Below, piece after piece: positions 8,376-17,057 of a DNA stretch of 64,000 nucleotides. The notes under the pieces are model-generated. The model did not search any database. It worked only from the letters and a program-made list of their open reading frames with translations, and was not told the origin of the DNA. The stretch covers positions 4,784,001-4,848,000 of the forward strand of contig NZ_CP030771.1 of assembly GCF_006088715.1 (NCBI RefSeq), written 5' to 3'. Positions within the stretch are counted from its first letter, which is position 1. Every line of letters starts with the position of its first letter. A program made the translations under genes and the position numbers. This DNA is from Streptomyces sp. YIM 121038 (GTDB lineage: Bacteria; Actinomycetota; Actinomycetes; Streptomycetales; Streptomycetaceae).

Positions 8376-8765
8376 GTGGGCCGTGTCTACGCCACCCCCG
8401 CACAGCTCACGGCGTGGACCGGGAAACCGGCGCCCGCCGACGCCGAGCGGCTGCTCGCCCGCGCGTCCGAGGACATCGACGACACGCTCGCACGGGCCGT
8501 CTACCTCACCGACGACGCGGGCATGCCCACCGACCCAGCCATCGCCGCCGCGCTTCGGGACGCCGTCTGTGCTCAGGTCGAGTACCAGCTCGCCACGGGC
8601 GACGACGGCACCGGAGCGGCGGGCCGGTGGGACTCCGTAAGCATCGGGCCCGTCGCCCTGTCCGGCCGCAAGGACGGCCCCCAGGCGCCCGACGACGTCG
8701 ACCTCGGCCCCCGCGCGCACCGCACGCTGAAGCGGGCGGGACTGCTCCCGGGGGTGATCTGGTGA
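8376..8765 (+). CDS. Head-tail connector protein (gp6-like adaptor)
   Basis: A 129-aa protein starting at a GTG preceded by AAGGAGGAG. An N-terminal helical region (YATPAQLTAWTG...AERLLARASEDIDDTLARA) followed by AALRDAVCAQVEYQLA and a GPVALSG turn resembles adaptor proteins of the HK97 gp6/SPP1 gp15 type, which sit under the portal ring. The stop overlaps the next start (GTGA), so translation is coupled. Confidence 0.65.
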   Translation: MGRVYATPAQLTAWTGKPAPADAERLLARASEDIDDTLARAVYLTDDAGMPTDPAIAAALRDAVCAQVEYQLATGDDGTGAAGRWDSVSIGPVALSGRKDGPQAPDDVDLGPRAHRTLKRAGLLPGVIW

Positions 8766-9079
8766 CCCGCGTCCCCGGATGGCTGCTCCGCCACGAGGTG
8801 AGTATCGAGCCCTACCTTGGCACCTCCGCCTACGGGCCCCGCTACGGGCCCGCCGCCACCGCCCGCGCCCTGGTCTCCGCAACCGTCAAGCGCGTACGCG
8901 ACCGCACGGGCGCCGAGACCGTTTCGACGGCGCAGATCATCGCCGCCCCCGATCTCAACTGCCCGGCTGGGTCGAGGATCACGCTGCCCGACGGCCGCAC
9001 CACGACCGCGCTCACGGTCGCCCACCACACCGCGCCGGGCCTCCCGGTGCCTGCCAGTACGGAGGTGATGTGCGAATGA
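8762..9079 (+). CDS. Head closure/stopper-like protein
   Basis: A 105-aa mostly beta protein (RHEVSIEPYLG ... RITLPDGRTTTALTVAHHTAPGLPVPASTEVMCE). Size, predicted fold and position between the adaptor and the gp10-like gene fit a head-tail stopper such as SPP1 gp16. The GTG start overlaps the preceding TGA; the stop overlaps the next ATG. Assigned by gene order and length only. Confidence 0.55.
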   Translation: MTRVPGWLLRHEVSIEPYLGTSAYGPRYGPAATARALVSATVKRVRDRTGAETVSTAQIIAAPDLNCPAGSRITLPDGRTTTALTVAHHTAPGLPVPASTEVMCE

Positions 9080-9426
9080 CGCAGCGCACCCGCCTGCGCT
9101 GGAACGGCGACGCCGCCCTCGCTGCCACCCGCCAGGGCGCCGCCCGCGGTCTGCGGCTCGCCGCCGAGCACGTCCTCGAAGTCTCGCGGCGGCGCGTCCC
9201 GATCGAAGAGGCCACCCTCGAACGCTCCGGAGTCGCGACCGTCGACGAGAGCGCGCTCACCGCCGCCGTGTCGTACGACACCCCGTACGCGGTCCGCCAG
9301 CACGAGGAGCTGACCTACCGCCACGACGCGGGCCGCACCGCGAAGTACCTCGAAGGCCCCCTCGCCGAGGAAGCCGACGCGGTCGGCGAGATCATCGCCG
9401 CACAGGTCAGGCGGGCTCTGCGGTGA
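9076..9426 (+). CDS. HK97 gp10-like tail-completion/minor tail protein
   Basis: A 116-aa protein with an N-terminal amphipathic helix (AATRQGAARGLRLAAEHVLEVSRRRVP), a P-I-E-E-A-T-L-E-R-S-G motif, then VSYDTPYAVRQHEELTYRHDAGRTAKYLEGPL. The pair YDTPYAVRQHE and KYLEGPL is characteristic of gp10-like minor capsid/tail proteins of siphoviruses. Overlaps both neighbours by 4 bp. Confidence 0.72.
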   Translation: MTQRTRLRWNGDAALAATRQGAARGLRLAAEHVLEVSRRRVPIEEATLERSGVATVDESALTAAVSYDTPYAVRQHEELTYRHDAGRTAKYLEGPLAEEADAVGEIIAAQVRRALR

Positions 9427-9854
9427 CGTTTCTCCCCGACGTCGTCGACGGCCTCGCCCGCCTGCTCGCCGCGCAGGGCGTAGGCACCTACCGGCCCGAC
9501 GGCATCTACGCCGCGGGGGAGACCGCCATCACCGACACGGTCATGCCCGAGGCGCCCGACCGCGCCATCGTGCTGACCGCATACCCGGTCGACGAGTCGG
9601 CCGCGCTCACCGACACCGTGCTCGCCGTGCAGGTCCGTACCCGCGCCGGGCCCGATCCGCGCGAGGTCGCCGCCCTGGACGACGACGTGTTCGCCGTCTT
9701 GCACGCCAGCGGCCGCCACACCTTCGGATCCGCCCGGATCTCCCTTGTCTGGCGCTTCTCGTCCGGCTCGCTCGGCGCCGACGCCAACGGCCGCCACGAG
9801 CACACCAGCAACTACCGCCTGCGCGCCAACCGCCCACACCCCCGCCTCGAATAG
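9423..9854 (+). CDS. Tail terminator-like protein
   Basis: A 143-aa protein with a GTG start overlapping the preceding stop. Layout is an N-terminal helix (DVVDGLARLLAAQGVGTY), central strands (RAIVLTAYPVD...LAVQVRTRAG) and a C-terminal strand pair (RISLVWRFSSGSLGADANGRHEHTSNYRLRA). This fits minor capsid/tail-terminator proteins that cap the tail tube and sit directly before the tube gene. Confidence 0.62.
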   Translation: MTFLPDVVDGLARLLAAQGVGTYRPDGIYAAGETAITDTVMPEAPDRAIVLTAYPVDESAALTDTVLAVQVRTRAGPDPREVAALDDDVFAVLHASGRHTFGSARISLVWRFSSGSLGADANGRHEHTSNYRLRANRPHPRLE

Positions 9855-9865
9855 GAGCACCCGCC

Positions 9866-10411
9866 TTGAGTACGCCCACACCCCCGGCGGAGACCGAGAC
9901 CGCGCTCGCGCGCCGGTACCGCCTCGAACTCAACACCGGCACCGCCGCCACCCCCGTGTGGTCGCTCGTCCCTGGGGTGCAGGAGTTCGCCCCCAAGGTC
10001 GAACCGACCCAGCAGAAGAGCACGACGTATGACGACGAGGGGTGGGCGGACTCCACGGTGACCGAACTCGCCTGGTCGATCGAGACCAAGCTCGCCCACC
10101 GCCACCACCCGGAGACCCGTGTGTTCAACGCCGCACAGGAGCGGCTCAGGATCGCGTCCGAGAGCTTCGGTGCCGCCTCGCGTGTGCACGTGCGCTACTA
10201 CGACCGCGAGGGCCGCCCCGAGGCGTACGAGGGGTTCGCTCTGGTCACCTGGGAGCCGGACGGCGGCGCGGCCGACGACCTCGACACCGTCAAGGTCACC
10301 CTGACCGGCAAGGGGCCCCGCAAGGCGATCACCAACCCGGCCGCGCCCGCGGGTGGCGGCACGCTCACGCTCGCCGCCACCGGCAAGACGCTGAAGGAGG
10401 TGGCCGCCTGA
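9866..10411 (+). CDS. Major tail tube protein
   Basis: A 181-aa protein. The TTG at 9866 has AGGAG upstream and gives MSTPTPP. The middle contains PGVQEFAPKVEPTQQKSTTYDDEGW, a hallmark of siphovirus tube subunits, then a run of beta strands and GKGPRKAITNP. It polymerises around the tape measure. The stop is shared with the next gene's ATG by one base (10411). Confidence 0.85.
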   Translation: MSTPTPPAETETALARRYRLELNTGTAATPVWSLVPGVQEFAPKVEPTQQKSTTYDDEGWADSTVTELAWSIETKLAHRHHPETRVFNAAQERLRIASESFGAASRVHVRYYDREGRPEAYEGFALVTWEPDGGAADDLDTVKVTLTGKGPRKAITNPAAPAGGGTLTLAATGKTLKEVAA

Positions 10412-10881
10412 TGGCGTTCGAGGCCCTCGACGAGCTGCTCGACGAAACGCTCGTCCTCCCGATCAAGGGGCGCCGGTACACGATCGAGGCGCCCTCGGCG
10501 GAAACCGGTCTGCGCGTGCAGACCATCGTTCAGGCCGCCGCGGTCGCCGCGTCCGGCGGGCAGGTCGACGAGGAAGCACTCGGCGACGCGGCCGAGGGCG
10601 ACCTCTACCGCGACTTGCTCGGCGACGCCTACGACCAGATGCTCGCCGACGGCGTGAAGTGGCCCGCGCTCAAGCATGCCGCCCGGACCGCCATTGCGTG
10701 GGTGGTGCAGGACAAGGCCGCCGCCGAGCGCGTGTGGCTCTCCGGTGGCGACCCTTCTCGGCTGGCCCCGAACCGTGCGGAGCGCCGATCGGGCGGGGCG
10801 AATACGACGAGGAATCAGGGCTCTTCGAGTGGTACGAGTGGCCGCCCGGCACCGGCCCGCGCACGGCGCACGCGTCGCTGA
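10411..10881 (+). CDS. Tail assembly chaperone (gpG-like)
   Basis: A 156-aa protein between tube and tape measure. The N-terminal ~115 residues (FEALDELLDETLVLPIKGRRYTIEAPSAETGLRVQTI) are the folded part; the tail (NRAERRSGGANTTRNQGSSSG) is Ser/Thr/Arg-rich. In most siphoviruses this gene is extended by a programmed frameshift to yield a minor G-T fusion, and an open overlapping -1 frame is present here. Binds the tape measure before tube assembly. Confidence 0.8.
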   Translation: MAFEALDELLDETLVLPIKGRRYTIEAPSAETGLRVQTIVQAAAVAASGGQVDEEALGDAAEGDLYRDLLGDAYDQMLADGVKWPALKHAARTAIAWVVQDKAAAERVWLSGGDPSRLAPNRAERRSGGANTTRNQGSSSGTSGRPAPARARRTRR

Positions 10882-11075
10882 CCTGGCCCCAACTCCTCGA
10901 CCAGTGGCCCCTGATCGAGGCCGATCTGCACGAGGTGTACGGCGTCGATGTCGGTGACCGGCGCCTCATGCGCGCCCGCTCCTGGCGCTGGTTGCGCGTG
11001 CGCATCTTTGGACTGCTCTCGGCCGACTCGCGCATCGCGCGCCACCTGGCACCACCTGAACAACCCCCGCGGTAG
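10411..11075 (+). CDS. Predicted G-T fusion chaperone made by -1 frameshift
   Basis: The -1 frame is open from before 10659 to 11075 and encodes EYDEESGLFEWYEWPPGTGPR, then LTWPQLLDQWPLIEADLHEVYG...LMRARSWRWLRVRI. That is the T-domain pattern of actinophage chaperones. It has no good start or ribosome site of its own and completely overlaps the end of the G gene, so ribosomal slippage somewhere in about 10741-10800 is the natural explanation. I could not pick a clean X-XXY-YYZ heptamer; G/C-rich runs such as GGGCGGGGCG near 10791-10800 and CCCCG near 10767 are candidates. Confidence 0.65.
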
Positions 11076-11126
11076 TCCGCTGTAGCGGCCCGCGCCCACC
11101 ACCGAGCACGACGGGAGGTGGGGCGC

Positions 11127-13184
11127 GTGGCGCTGACCGTCGGCGAACTCACCGGCTTCATTGACCTCGACGACTCCGGGGCGCGGCGTGGACTCGCCCG
11201 CACCCGCGCGGGCATGGATGACCTTGTCCGCGGCACCGATGGCCGCTTGCGAGATCTGCGCGGGCGCTTCGTTGCGGAGTCCGCGGCGATGGGCGGCGCG
11301 CTCGGCGACCGCGTTCGTTCCGGCGCGGTGCGCGCGGCCAAGGGGTTGGCGCTGGTCGGCGGCGCGGTCCCGATCGTGGCCGCGGGCACCGCCGCGCTCA
11401 TGGGCCTGGCCGCGGGCGCCGTCGCCGCCGGATTGGCGGTCAAGGCGTTCTCTGCTGCGGTTGGCCCGCAGATGGAGGCCGTCCAGGAGGTCGCCGACCT
11501 TGCGGCCGAGGCCGAGAAGGCAGCGGCCGAGGGCGCCGCAGACGCGGCCGAGAAGCAGCAGGAATACAACGATGCGCTCGCCCAACTCCCCCCGGCGACC
11601 CGGGATGCGGCCACCGCGTTCATCGGCCTGAAGAGCGACTACCAGGCGTGGTCAGACTCCCTCTCGACCACCACCATGCCGGTGGTCACCAAGGGCCTTA
11701 CCGCCCTTCGAAGCCTGCTGCCCTCCCTGACTCCGTTCGTTGAGGCCGCCGCGGGCGCGTTCTCCGGGTTCTTCGACGACATCTCCACGGGCATCAAGTC
11801 GGCCGAGTTCAAGGAGTGGGTGAGCGAGACAAGCGCGGTTGCCGGGCCCGCGCTGCGCGACATCTTGACCGTGGTCAAGAACTTCGCCGTGGGGTTCGCC
11901 GGGTTGCTGCAGGCGTTCTTGCCCGCCTCGGCGGGGGTGACCGGCGGCCTGGTGACCATGTCGGCCGCGTTCGCCGACTGGGGCACCTCGCTGGACGACT
12001 CCGAGGGTTTCGCGACGTTCCTCGACCTGGCCGAGCAGGGCGCCGGAACCCTCGGCGACCTCGGCGGCGCCGCCGTCGAGGTGCTCGTCGCCCTCTCCCC
12101 CCTGCTCGGCGTCACGGCCCAACTCGCCCTGATCCTCGCGCAGATCCTCACCGCAGTACCCACCCCGGTGCTCACCGCGCTCGCCGTGGTCATCGGCTCC
12201 GTCACCGTCGCCACCAAGGCATGGGCGCTCGCTCAGACCGTGGTCGCCGCGCGTAACGCCATCTGGACCAGTAGCCAATGGGCCCTGAACGCCTCGATGT
12301 TCGCGAGCCCTGTGTTTTGGATCATCGCTGCGATCGTCGCCCTGGTCGCCGTGGTGGTGCTGATCGCGACGAAAACGGATTGGCTCCAGCGCGGTTGGTC
12401 GGCTGCGTGGGGCTTCATCCAATCGACCACCGATACGGCCGTATCCGGCATCGGCGCCGCGCTGGGCTGGTTCGGCTCGCTGCCTAGTCGGCTCGGCGGC
12501 TGGTTCGGCAGCGCCAAAGACGCCGCAGTCGGCAAGATCGTCGAACTGACCATCTGGCTTGCCGGGGTGCCGGGGCGCACCGCGTCGGCGCTGGCCGGTC
12601 TGCCGGTCAGTCTGCGCCGATCGGCCGTGAACGGCTTTCAGGCGTTCCGCACGGCTGCGGGTCAGAAGGCCGCCGAGTTTCTCGTGTGGGTGCGCGGCAT
12701 GCCCCGGCGCATCGCGAGCGGCATCGGGTCGCTCGGTGGTCTGCTCACCGGCAAGGGCCGCGACGTCGTGCGCGGCCTGTGGCGCGGCATCAAGTCCATG
12801 GGCGGCTGGCTCCGCGACACCTTGATCGGCTGGGCCAAGAGCATCATCCCCGGCCCCGTGGCCAAGGCGTTGGGGATCGCGAGCCCGTCCAAGGTCATGG
12901 CTGACCAGGTCGGCCGCTGGATTCCCGCCGGAATCGTGCAGGGCATCGAGTCGGGACAGGGCGCGGTCGATCGCACCATGCGCAACCTCGTGACCACTCC
13001 CACCCCCGGGCAGGCCACCGCCGCGGCGATGGCCGCGCAGACCGGTACGGCCGCGGGCGACGCGGTCGGCGGCGGGCGCCTGGTCCTCGACGTGACCGGC
13101 GCCGACGCCGAATGGAAGCGCCTCGTACGCCGCATGGTCCGCGTCGACGGCCGCGGCTCCGTACAGACCGCCTTCGGCACCTGA
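11127..13184 (+). CDS. Tape measure protein
   Basis: A 685-aa protein, Ala/Gly-rich and helical. The GTG at 11127 lies 7 bases after GGAGGT; an upstream in-frame GTG at 11118 overlaps that site. Hydrophobic stretches lie near 75-110 and 392-415 (FWIIAAIVALVAVVVLIATKTDW), as in proteins that line or cross the membrane on ejection. The conserved C-terminal part (IIPGPVAKALGIASPSKVMADQVGRWIPAGIVQGIESG, about 570-607) is typical. By the usual 1.5 Å per residue a tail of ~100 nm is expected. Separate peptidase or lysozyme domains were not seen. Confidence 0.9.
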   Translation: MALTVGELTGFIDLDDSGARRGLARTRAGMDDLVRGTDGRLRDLRGRFVAESAAMGGALGDRVRSGAVRAAKGLALVGGAVPIVAAGTAALMGLAAGAVAAGLAVKAFSAAVGPQMEAVQEVADLAAEAEKAAAEGAADAAEKQQEYNDALAQLPPATRDAATAFIGLKSDYQAWSDSLSTTTMPVVTKGLTALRSLLPSLTPFVEAAAGAFSGFFDDISTGIKSAEFKEWVSETSAVAGPALRDILTVVKNFAVGFAGLLQAFLPASAGVTGGLVTMSAAFADWGTSLDDSEGFATFLDLAEQGAGTLGDLGGAAVEVLVALSPLLGVTAQLALILAQILTAVPTPVLTALAVVIGSVTVATKAWALAQTVVAARNAIWTSSQWALNASMFASPVFWIIAAIVALVAVVVLIATKTDWLQRGWSAAWGFIQSTTDTAVSGIGAALGWFGSLPSRLGGWFGSAKDAAVGKIVELTIWLAGVPGRTASALAGLPVSLRRSAVNGFQAFRTAAGQKAAEFLVWVRGMPRRIASGIGSLGGLLTGKGRDVVRGLWRGIKSMGGWLRDTLIGWAKSIIPGPVAKALGIASPSKVMADQVGRWIPAGIVQGIESGQGAVDRTMRNLVTTPTPGQATAAAMAAQTGTAAGDAVGGGRLVLDVTGADAEWKRLVRRMVRVDGRGSVQTAFGT

Positions 13185-13205
13185 CACCCACAAAGGAGGT
13201 GCCGC

Positions 13206-15350
13206 ATGGCCTTTCCCGATGACCCGCTCGACGTCCGCGTCGAACTGCAACTCGGCGGCACGTGGCTGGACATCACCAGCGACGTCTACACCGAGAACCC
13301 GATCACCATCACCCGCGGGCGCCCCGACGAGGGCGCCCGCACCGATGCGGCCACCTGTGTTTTCGTCCTCGACAACACGAGTGGCCGCTACAGCCCCCGC
13401 AACCCGCGCAGTGACCTGTACGGGCGGATCGGCCGCAACACCCCCGTACGCGTCTCCGTCGCCCCCAACGGGCCGAACGGTCCGCGGCTGGTGCGGTTCG
13501 TGGGCGAGGTCCCCGGATGGCCGGTGAAGTGGGGCACCGCGCATGACGTGTCGGTGTCCGTCACGGCCGCGGGCATCCTGCGCCGCCTGGGGCAGGGCGC
13601 CGCCCCGCTGCACTCCGCGTTGCGCCGCGAGTACTCCGCCCCCTCCCGTACGAGCATCGTCGCCTACTGGCCGCTCGAAAGCGGCACAGGAGCAACAGAG
13701 TTCGGCTCGGCGCTGCCCGGCGGCCCGCCCATGCGCATCACCACCCCCGGCATCAAACCGGGGGCGTACACCGCCTATGCGGCATCCGACGCGCTGCCCA
13801 CGCTCGGCGAGGGCGCGGCCACCGGCACCGTGCCCGCCTACCCCACCACCCCTGAGACAGCGCTCCGTCTCTTCGTTGCCCTCCCCGAGCAGGCGCCCGA
13901 GGCCGAGACCGTGCTGTGCACGATCGTGTGCACCGGTTGGGTATCCCGCTGGACGATCGCCCTGAAGCCAGACGGCAAGCTCAACATGTACGGCCGCACC
14001 GCACTCGGCATCGAGGTCGTGCGCGTGAACGGCGGCGGCGACTCCCTGCTCGGCCACCGCCTGAGTCTGCGCCTGGACGTCAGGCAGGAGCCGCTGAGTA
14101 CCTCGTGGCGCCTGTACTTCATGGACATCGACCAGTACACCTACGTCCTGGGCGGGCGGCTGTACCAGTGGCAGGGCGAGACCGTGCCCAACGCCATCGG
14201 CCGCATCACCCACGTCACGGTGGGCGGCGGCAAGGCGGGCGAGCTGGCCGTCGGTCATGTTGCCGTGGCGAACGCGCTCGACGCGTTCGACTCGACGGCC
14301 CCCTCCATGATCGCGTGGGCGGGCGAGCCGCTCTCACGCCGCATGACGCGGCTCGCCGCCGAGGAACAGATACCCCTCGCCTACACCGGCCGCCCCGATG
14401 CACCCGGCACCCGACTAGGCGCACAGGCCATCACCTCGTTGGTGGACCTGCTCCAGGTCGCGGCCGAGGCCGACGGCGGGATGCTGCACGAGCAGCGCGA
14501 CGCGCTCTCCCTCGCGTTCCGCACCCGCGCCACCCTCTACACCCAACCCGCCGCCCTCACCCTCGACTACGCGGCCCGCGAGGTCGTCGCCCCTCTCGAA
14601 CCCGTCGACGACGACCAGGCCGTACGCAACGACATCACCATCGTCCGCGAGGGCGGCTCTTCCGGCCGCGCAGTGCGCGAGACGGGGCCCCTGTCCGTGC
14701 AGGCCCCGCCCGCGGGCATCGGCCGCTACGCCGCGAGTACGACGCTCGGCCTGTTCGAAGACGAGCAGACCGCGCCGTACGCGTGGTGGCACCTGCACCT
14801 CGGCACCTGGGACGCCCCGCGCTACCCGTCGGTGTCCGTCGCCCTGCACCAGGCGCCGCACCTGATCGAGCAGGTCGCCGCCGTCGACGTCGGCGCCCGC
14901 GCCCGCATCCTCCACCCACCGCCGTGGCTACCGCCCGAGGCCATCGAGCTACTCGTCGAGGGCTACACCGAGACCCTCGGCGTACGCACGTGGGAGATCA
15001 CGTTCACATGCTCGCCCGGCGGGCCGTGGCTGGTCGCCGCACTCGACGACGGCGAGTACGCCACCGTCGCCAGCGACGACACCAGCCTCGCCGCCCCGGT
15101 CGGGCCAGAGGCGACCTCCCTCGACGTGCGGGTATCCGCCGGTCCGTTGTGGCCAAGCCGCGCCGCGATGCCGGAAGCGCTCCCGCTCCCGGTGCAGATC
15201 GGCGGCGAGCACCTGGTCGTGACCGACGTCGCCTCACTCACGGGCGGACGCCAGCGATTCACCGTCACCCGCGCCGCCAACGGCCTCGCCCTCGCACACC
15301 CCGCGGGCGCCCCCGTGCAGCTCGCCCGCCCCGCCTACGTATCCCTCTAA
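13206..15350 (+). CDS. Large tail-tip/baseplate protein (Dit-Tal-like, with a probable lectin-like insert)
   Basis: A 714-aa protein with AAAGGAGGTG before the ATG. The N-terminal ~130 residues (DVRVELQLGGTWLDITSDVYTENPITITRGRPDEGARTDAATCVFVLDN) are a common start for actinophage distal tail proteins. Residues ~150-360 begin SIVAYWPLESGTGATEF and look like a concanavalin/LamG-type jelly roll, a likely carbohydrate-binding insert. The C-terminus (RRDVASLTGGRQRFTVTRAANGLALAHPAG-like pattern) is beta-rich. Probably builds the tail tip. Confidence 0.72.
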   Translation: MAFPDDPLDVRVELQLGGTWLDITSDVYTENPITITRGRPDEGARTDAATCVFVLDNTSGRYSPRNPRSDLYGRIGRNTPVRVSVAPNGPNGPRLVRFVGEVPGWPVKWGTAHDVSVSVTAAGILRRLGQGAAPLHSALRREYSAPSRTSIVAYWPLESGTGATEFGSALPGGPPMRITTPGIKPGAYTAYAASDALPTLGEGAATGTVPAYPTTPETALRLFVALPEQAPEAETVLCTIVCTGWVSRWTIALKPDGKLNMYGRTALGIEVVRVNGGGDSLLGHRLSLRLDVRQEPLSTSWRLYFMDIDQYTYVLGGRLYQWQGETVPNAIGRITHVTVGGGKAGELAVGHVAVANALDAFDSTAPSMIAWAGEPLSRRMTRLAAEEQIPLAYTGRPDAPGTRLGAQAITSLVDLLQVAAEADGGMLHEQRDALSLAFRTRATLYTQPAALTLDYAAREVVAPLEPVDDDQAVRNDITIVREGGSSGRAVRETGPLSVQAPPAGIGRYAASTTLGLFEDEQTAPYAWWHLHLGTWDAPRYPSVSVALHQAPHLIEQVAAVDVGARARILHPPPWLPPEAIELLVEGYTETLGVRTWEITFTCSPGGPWLVAALDDGEYATVASDDTSLAAPVGPEATSLDVRVSAGPLWPSRAAMPEALPLPVQIGGEHLVVTDVASLTGGRQRFTVTRAANGLALAHPAGAPVQLARPAYVSL

Positions 15351-15364
15351 GGAGATCTCCGCCC

Positions 15365-16999
15365 GTGTCCACGCCCGTGGCTCAGTGGCTCCCCGGCATG
15401 ACGATGACCGCCGGACGCCTGCAATACATGCTCGAACGACTCTCGGAGTCGTTGACGGTCACCGCCTTCGGGGCCACCGGTAACGGCACCGTGGATGACG
15501 CCCCCGCCATTCAGGCCGCGCTCAACGCCGCCAAGACCCGCGGCGGTTGGGTGATCATCCCGCCCGGCCGGTACCTGCTCGCCACCCTTCCCCTGCGGAT
15601 CTACGACTCGACCCGGCTCACGCTGTTGCCGGGCGCCCGCTTCATCCGGGGCGCGGCCGAAACAGTGATCATCAACGGTGATGCCGGACAGACCCGGAGC
15701 GGCTACACCGGACATGGCTCCATCACGATCGAGGGCGGCGTCTGGGACTGTCAGGGCACCGTGCCCGCCCTGTCCGCCTCGGCCATGTGCATGAGCATCG
15801 GCCACGCCCGTGACATCACCATCCGCGACGTCGAGATCCGGGACGTGTCCGGCTATCACGCGATCGAGCTGAACTCGACGAAGCGCGCCACCATCGAGAA
15901 CTGCCGGTTCCTCGGCTACGTCGACCCCGGCGCCCGCGACTTCTCCGAGGCCGTACAGATCGACCTCGCCAAGTCGAGCGGCGTGTTCGGCGGGTTCGGC
16001 CCGTACGACCACACGCCGTGCGAGGACGTCACGGTGTCCGGCTGCTACTTCGGAGCGTCCGGCACGAGCGGCACGACGGCATGGCCACGCGGCGTGGGCA
16101 GTCACTCGGCGACGATCACCAAGTACCACCGCCGGATACGGCTCAGTGACTGCACGTTCGAGGGGGTCACTCAGTATGCGATCAGTGCCTACAACTGGGA
16201 AGACACCACGGTGACGGGCTGCAACTTCACGCAGTGCGGCTCGGGGGTGCGCCTGCGCACGGTGATCCTCACCGACACCGAGGACACCAAGCGGCCGGAC
16301 GGCACGCAGACCGGCGCCTCACAGTCCATGCGCAATGCCACGATCACCGGCTGCACGTTCCGTCAGGGTGGCGGCTACGACGAGCCGATCGTCGCCCTCG
16401 GCGAGACGTCCGGGCAGATTCTGAACCTGACTGTCGGCGACAACTCCATCGACGGCAGCGCCGCGAGCCAGAACGGGATCCGGCTGCAACAGGTGCAGCG
16501 CTTCACGATCTCCGGGAACTCCATCTGCAATGTCGACGGTACGGCCGTCTCGATGGAGACCTCGGACAACGGCGCGGTGACCGGCAATCAGATCTACAGC
16601 CCCGGCGCGCACGGCATGACCGCCGTGACCTGTACGCACACGTCCCTGACGGGCAACGTGATCATGTACCCGGGCGGTAACGGGGTGTTGGTCCAGGACG
16701 GCAACAACATCCACATCCGCGACAGCTACATCAAGTCGCCCGGCCGCTCCGCGAACAACACGTACTACGGCATCCGCCTCTCGACGAGCGCCTCGTCGGT
16801 CTCCCTGTCCGGGAACAAGGTCCGGCCCAACGGGTCGGGCAATGAGGCGATCAACGGACTGTCGATCACGAACACGTGCTCGCTCATCCACCGGTACGGC
16901 AACGACTGGCGCGGCTCCACGTGGACCGACACCGGATCCCGGCCCGTGGACGACCCGGCCAGCATCAACACCAACACCAGCGCGGCCGACCTCGCCTGA
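15365..16999 (+). CDS. Tailspike with right-handed beta-helix (pectate-lyase-3 type)
   Basis: A 544-aa protein. The GTG at 15365 is 11-13 bases after TAAGGAG, which overlaps the preceding stop. A ~35-residue virion-anchoring N-terminus is followed by FGATGNGTVDDAPAIQAAL, the diagnostic opening of the pectate lyase superfamily 3 beta-helix. Many ITIRDVEI/ATIENCRF/VSGCYF/ATITGCTF coils run to the end. Such proteins are receptor-binding spikes, often with polysaccharide depolymerase activity. Catalytic residues cannot be assigned by eye. It is the last tail gene before the IS element. Confidence 0.8.
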   Translation: MSTPVAQWLPGMTMTAGRLQYMLERLSESLTVTAFGATGNGTVDDAPAIQAALNAAKTRGGWVIIPPGRYLLATLPLRIYDSTRLTLLPGARFIRGAAETVIINGDAGQTRSGYTGHGSITIEGGVWDCQGTVPALSASAMCMSIGHARDITIRDVEIRDVSGYHAIELNSTKRATIENCRFLGYVDPGARDFSEAVQIDLAKSSGVFGGFGPYDHTPCEDVTVSGCYFGASGTSGTTAWPRGVGSHSATITKYHRRIRLSDCTFEGVTQYAISAYNWEDTTVTGCNFTQCGSGVRLRTVILTDTEDTKRPDGTQTGASQSMRNATITGCTFRQGGGYDEPIVALGETSGQILNLTVGDNSIDGSAASQNGIRLQQVQRFTISGNSICNVDGTAVSMETSDNGAVTGNQIYSPGAHGMTAVTCTHTSLTGNVIMYPGGNGVLVQDGNNIHIRDSYIKSPGRSANNTYYGIRLSTSASSVSLSGNKVRPNGSGNEAINGLSITNTCSLIHRYGNDWRGSTWTDTGSRPVDDPASINTNTSAADLA

Positions 17000-17057
17000 A
17001 CTCGCACTCCATCCCGTACGCCCCGCGCATCGCGCCGGGGCATCTCAATGCCCTTTG

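Noticed and set aside
11652..14258. An 868-aa minus-strand frame opposite the tape measure and tail-tip genes
   Set aside because: High-GC codon bias opens long antisense frames. Its composition is low-complexity Gly/Arg/Val with no motif and no ribosome site, while the plus-strand genes have clear families.
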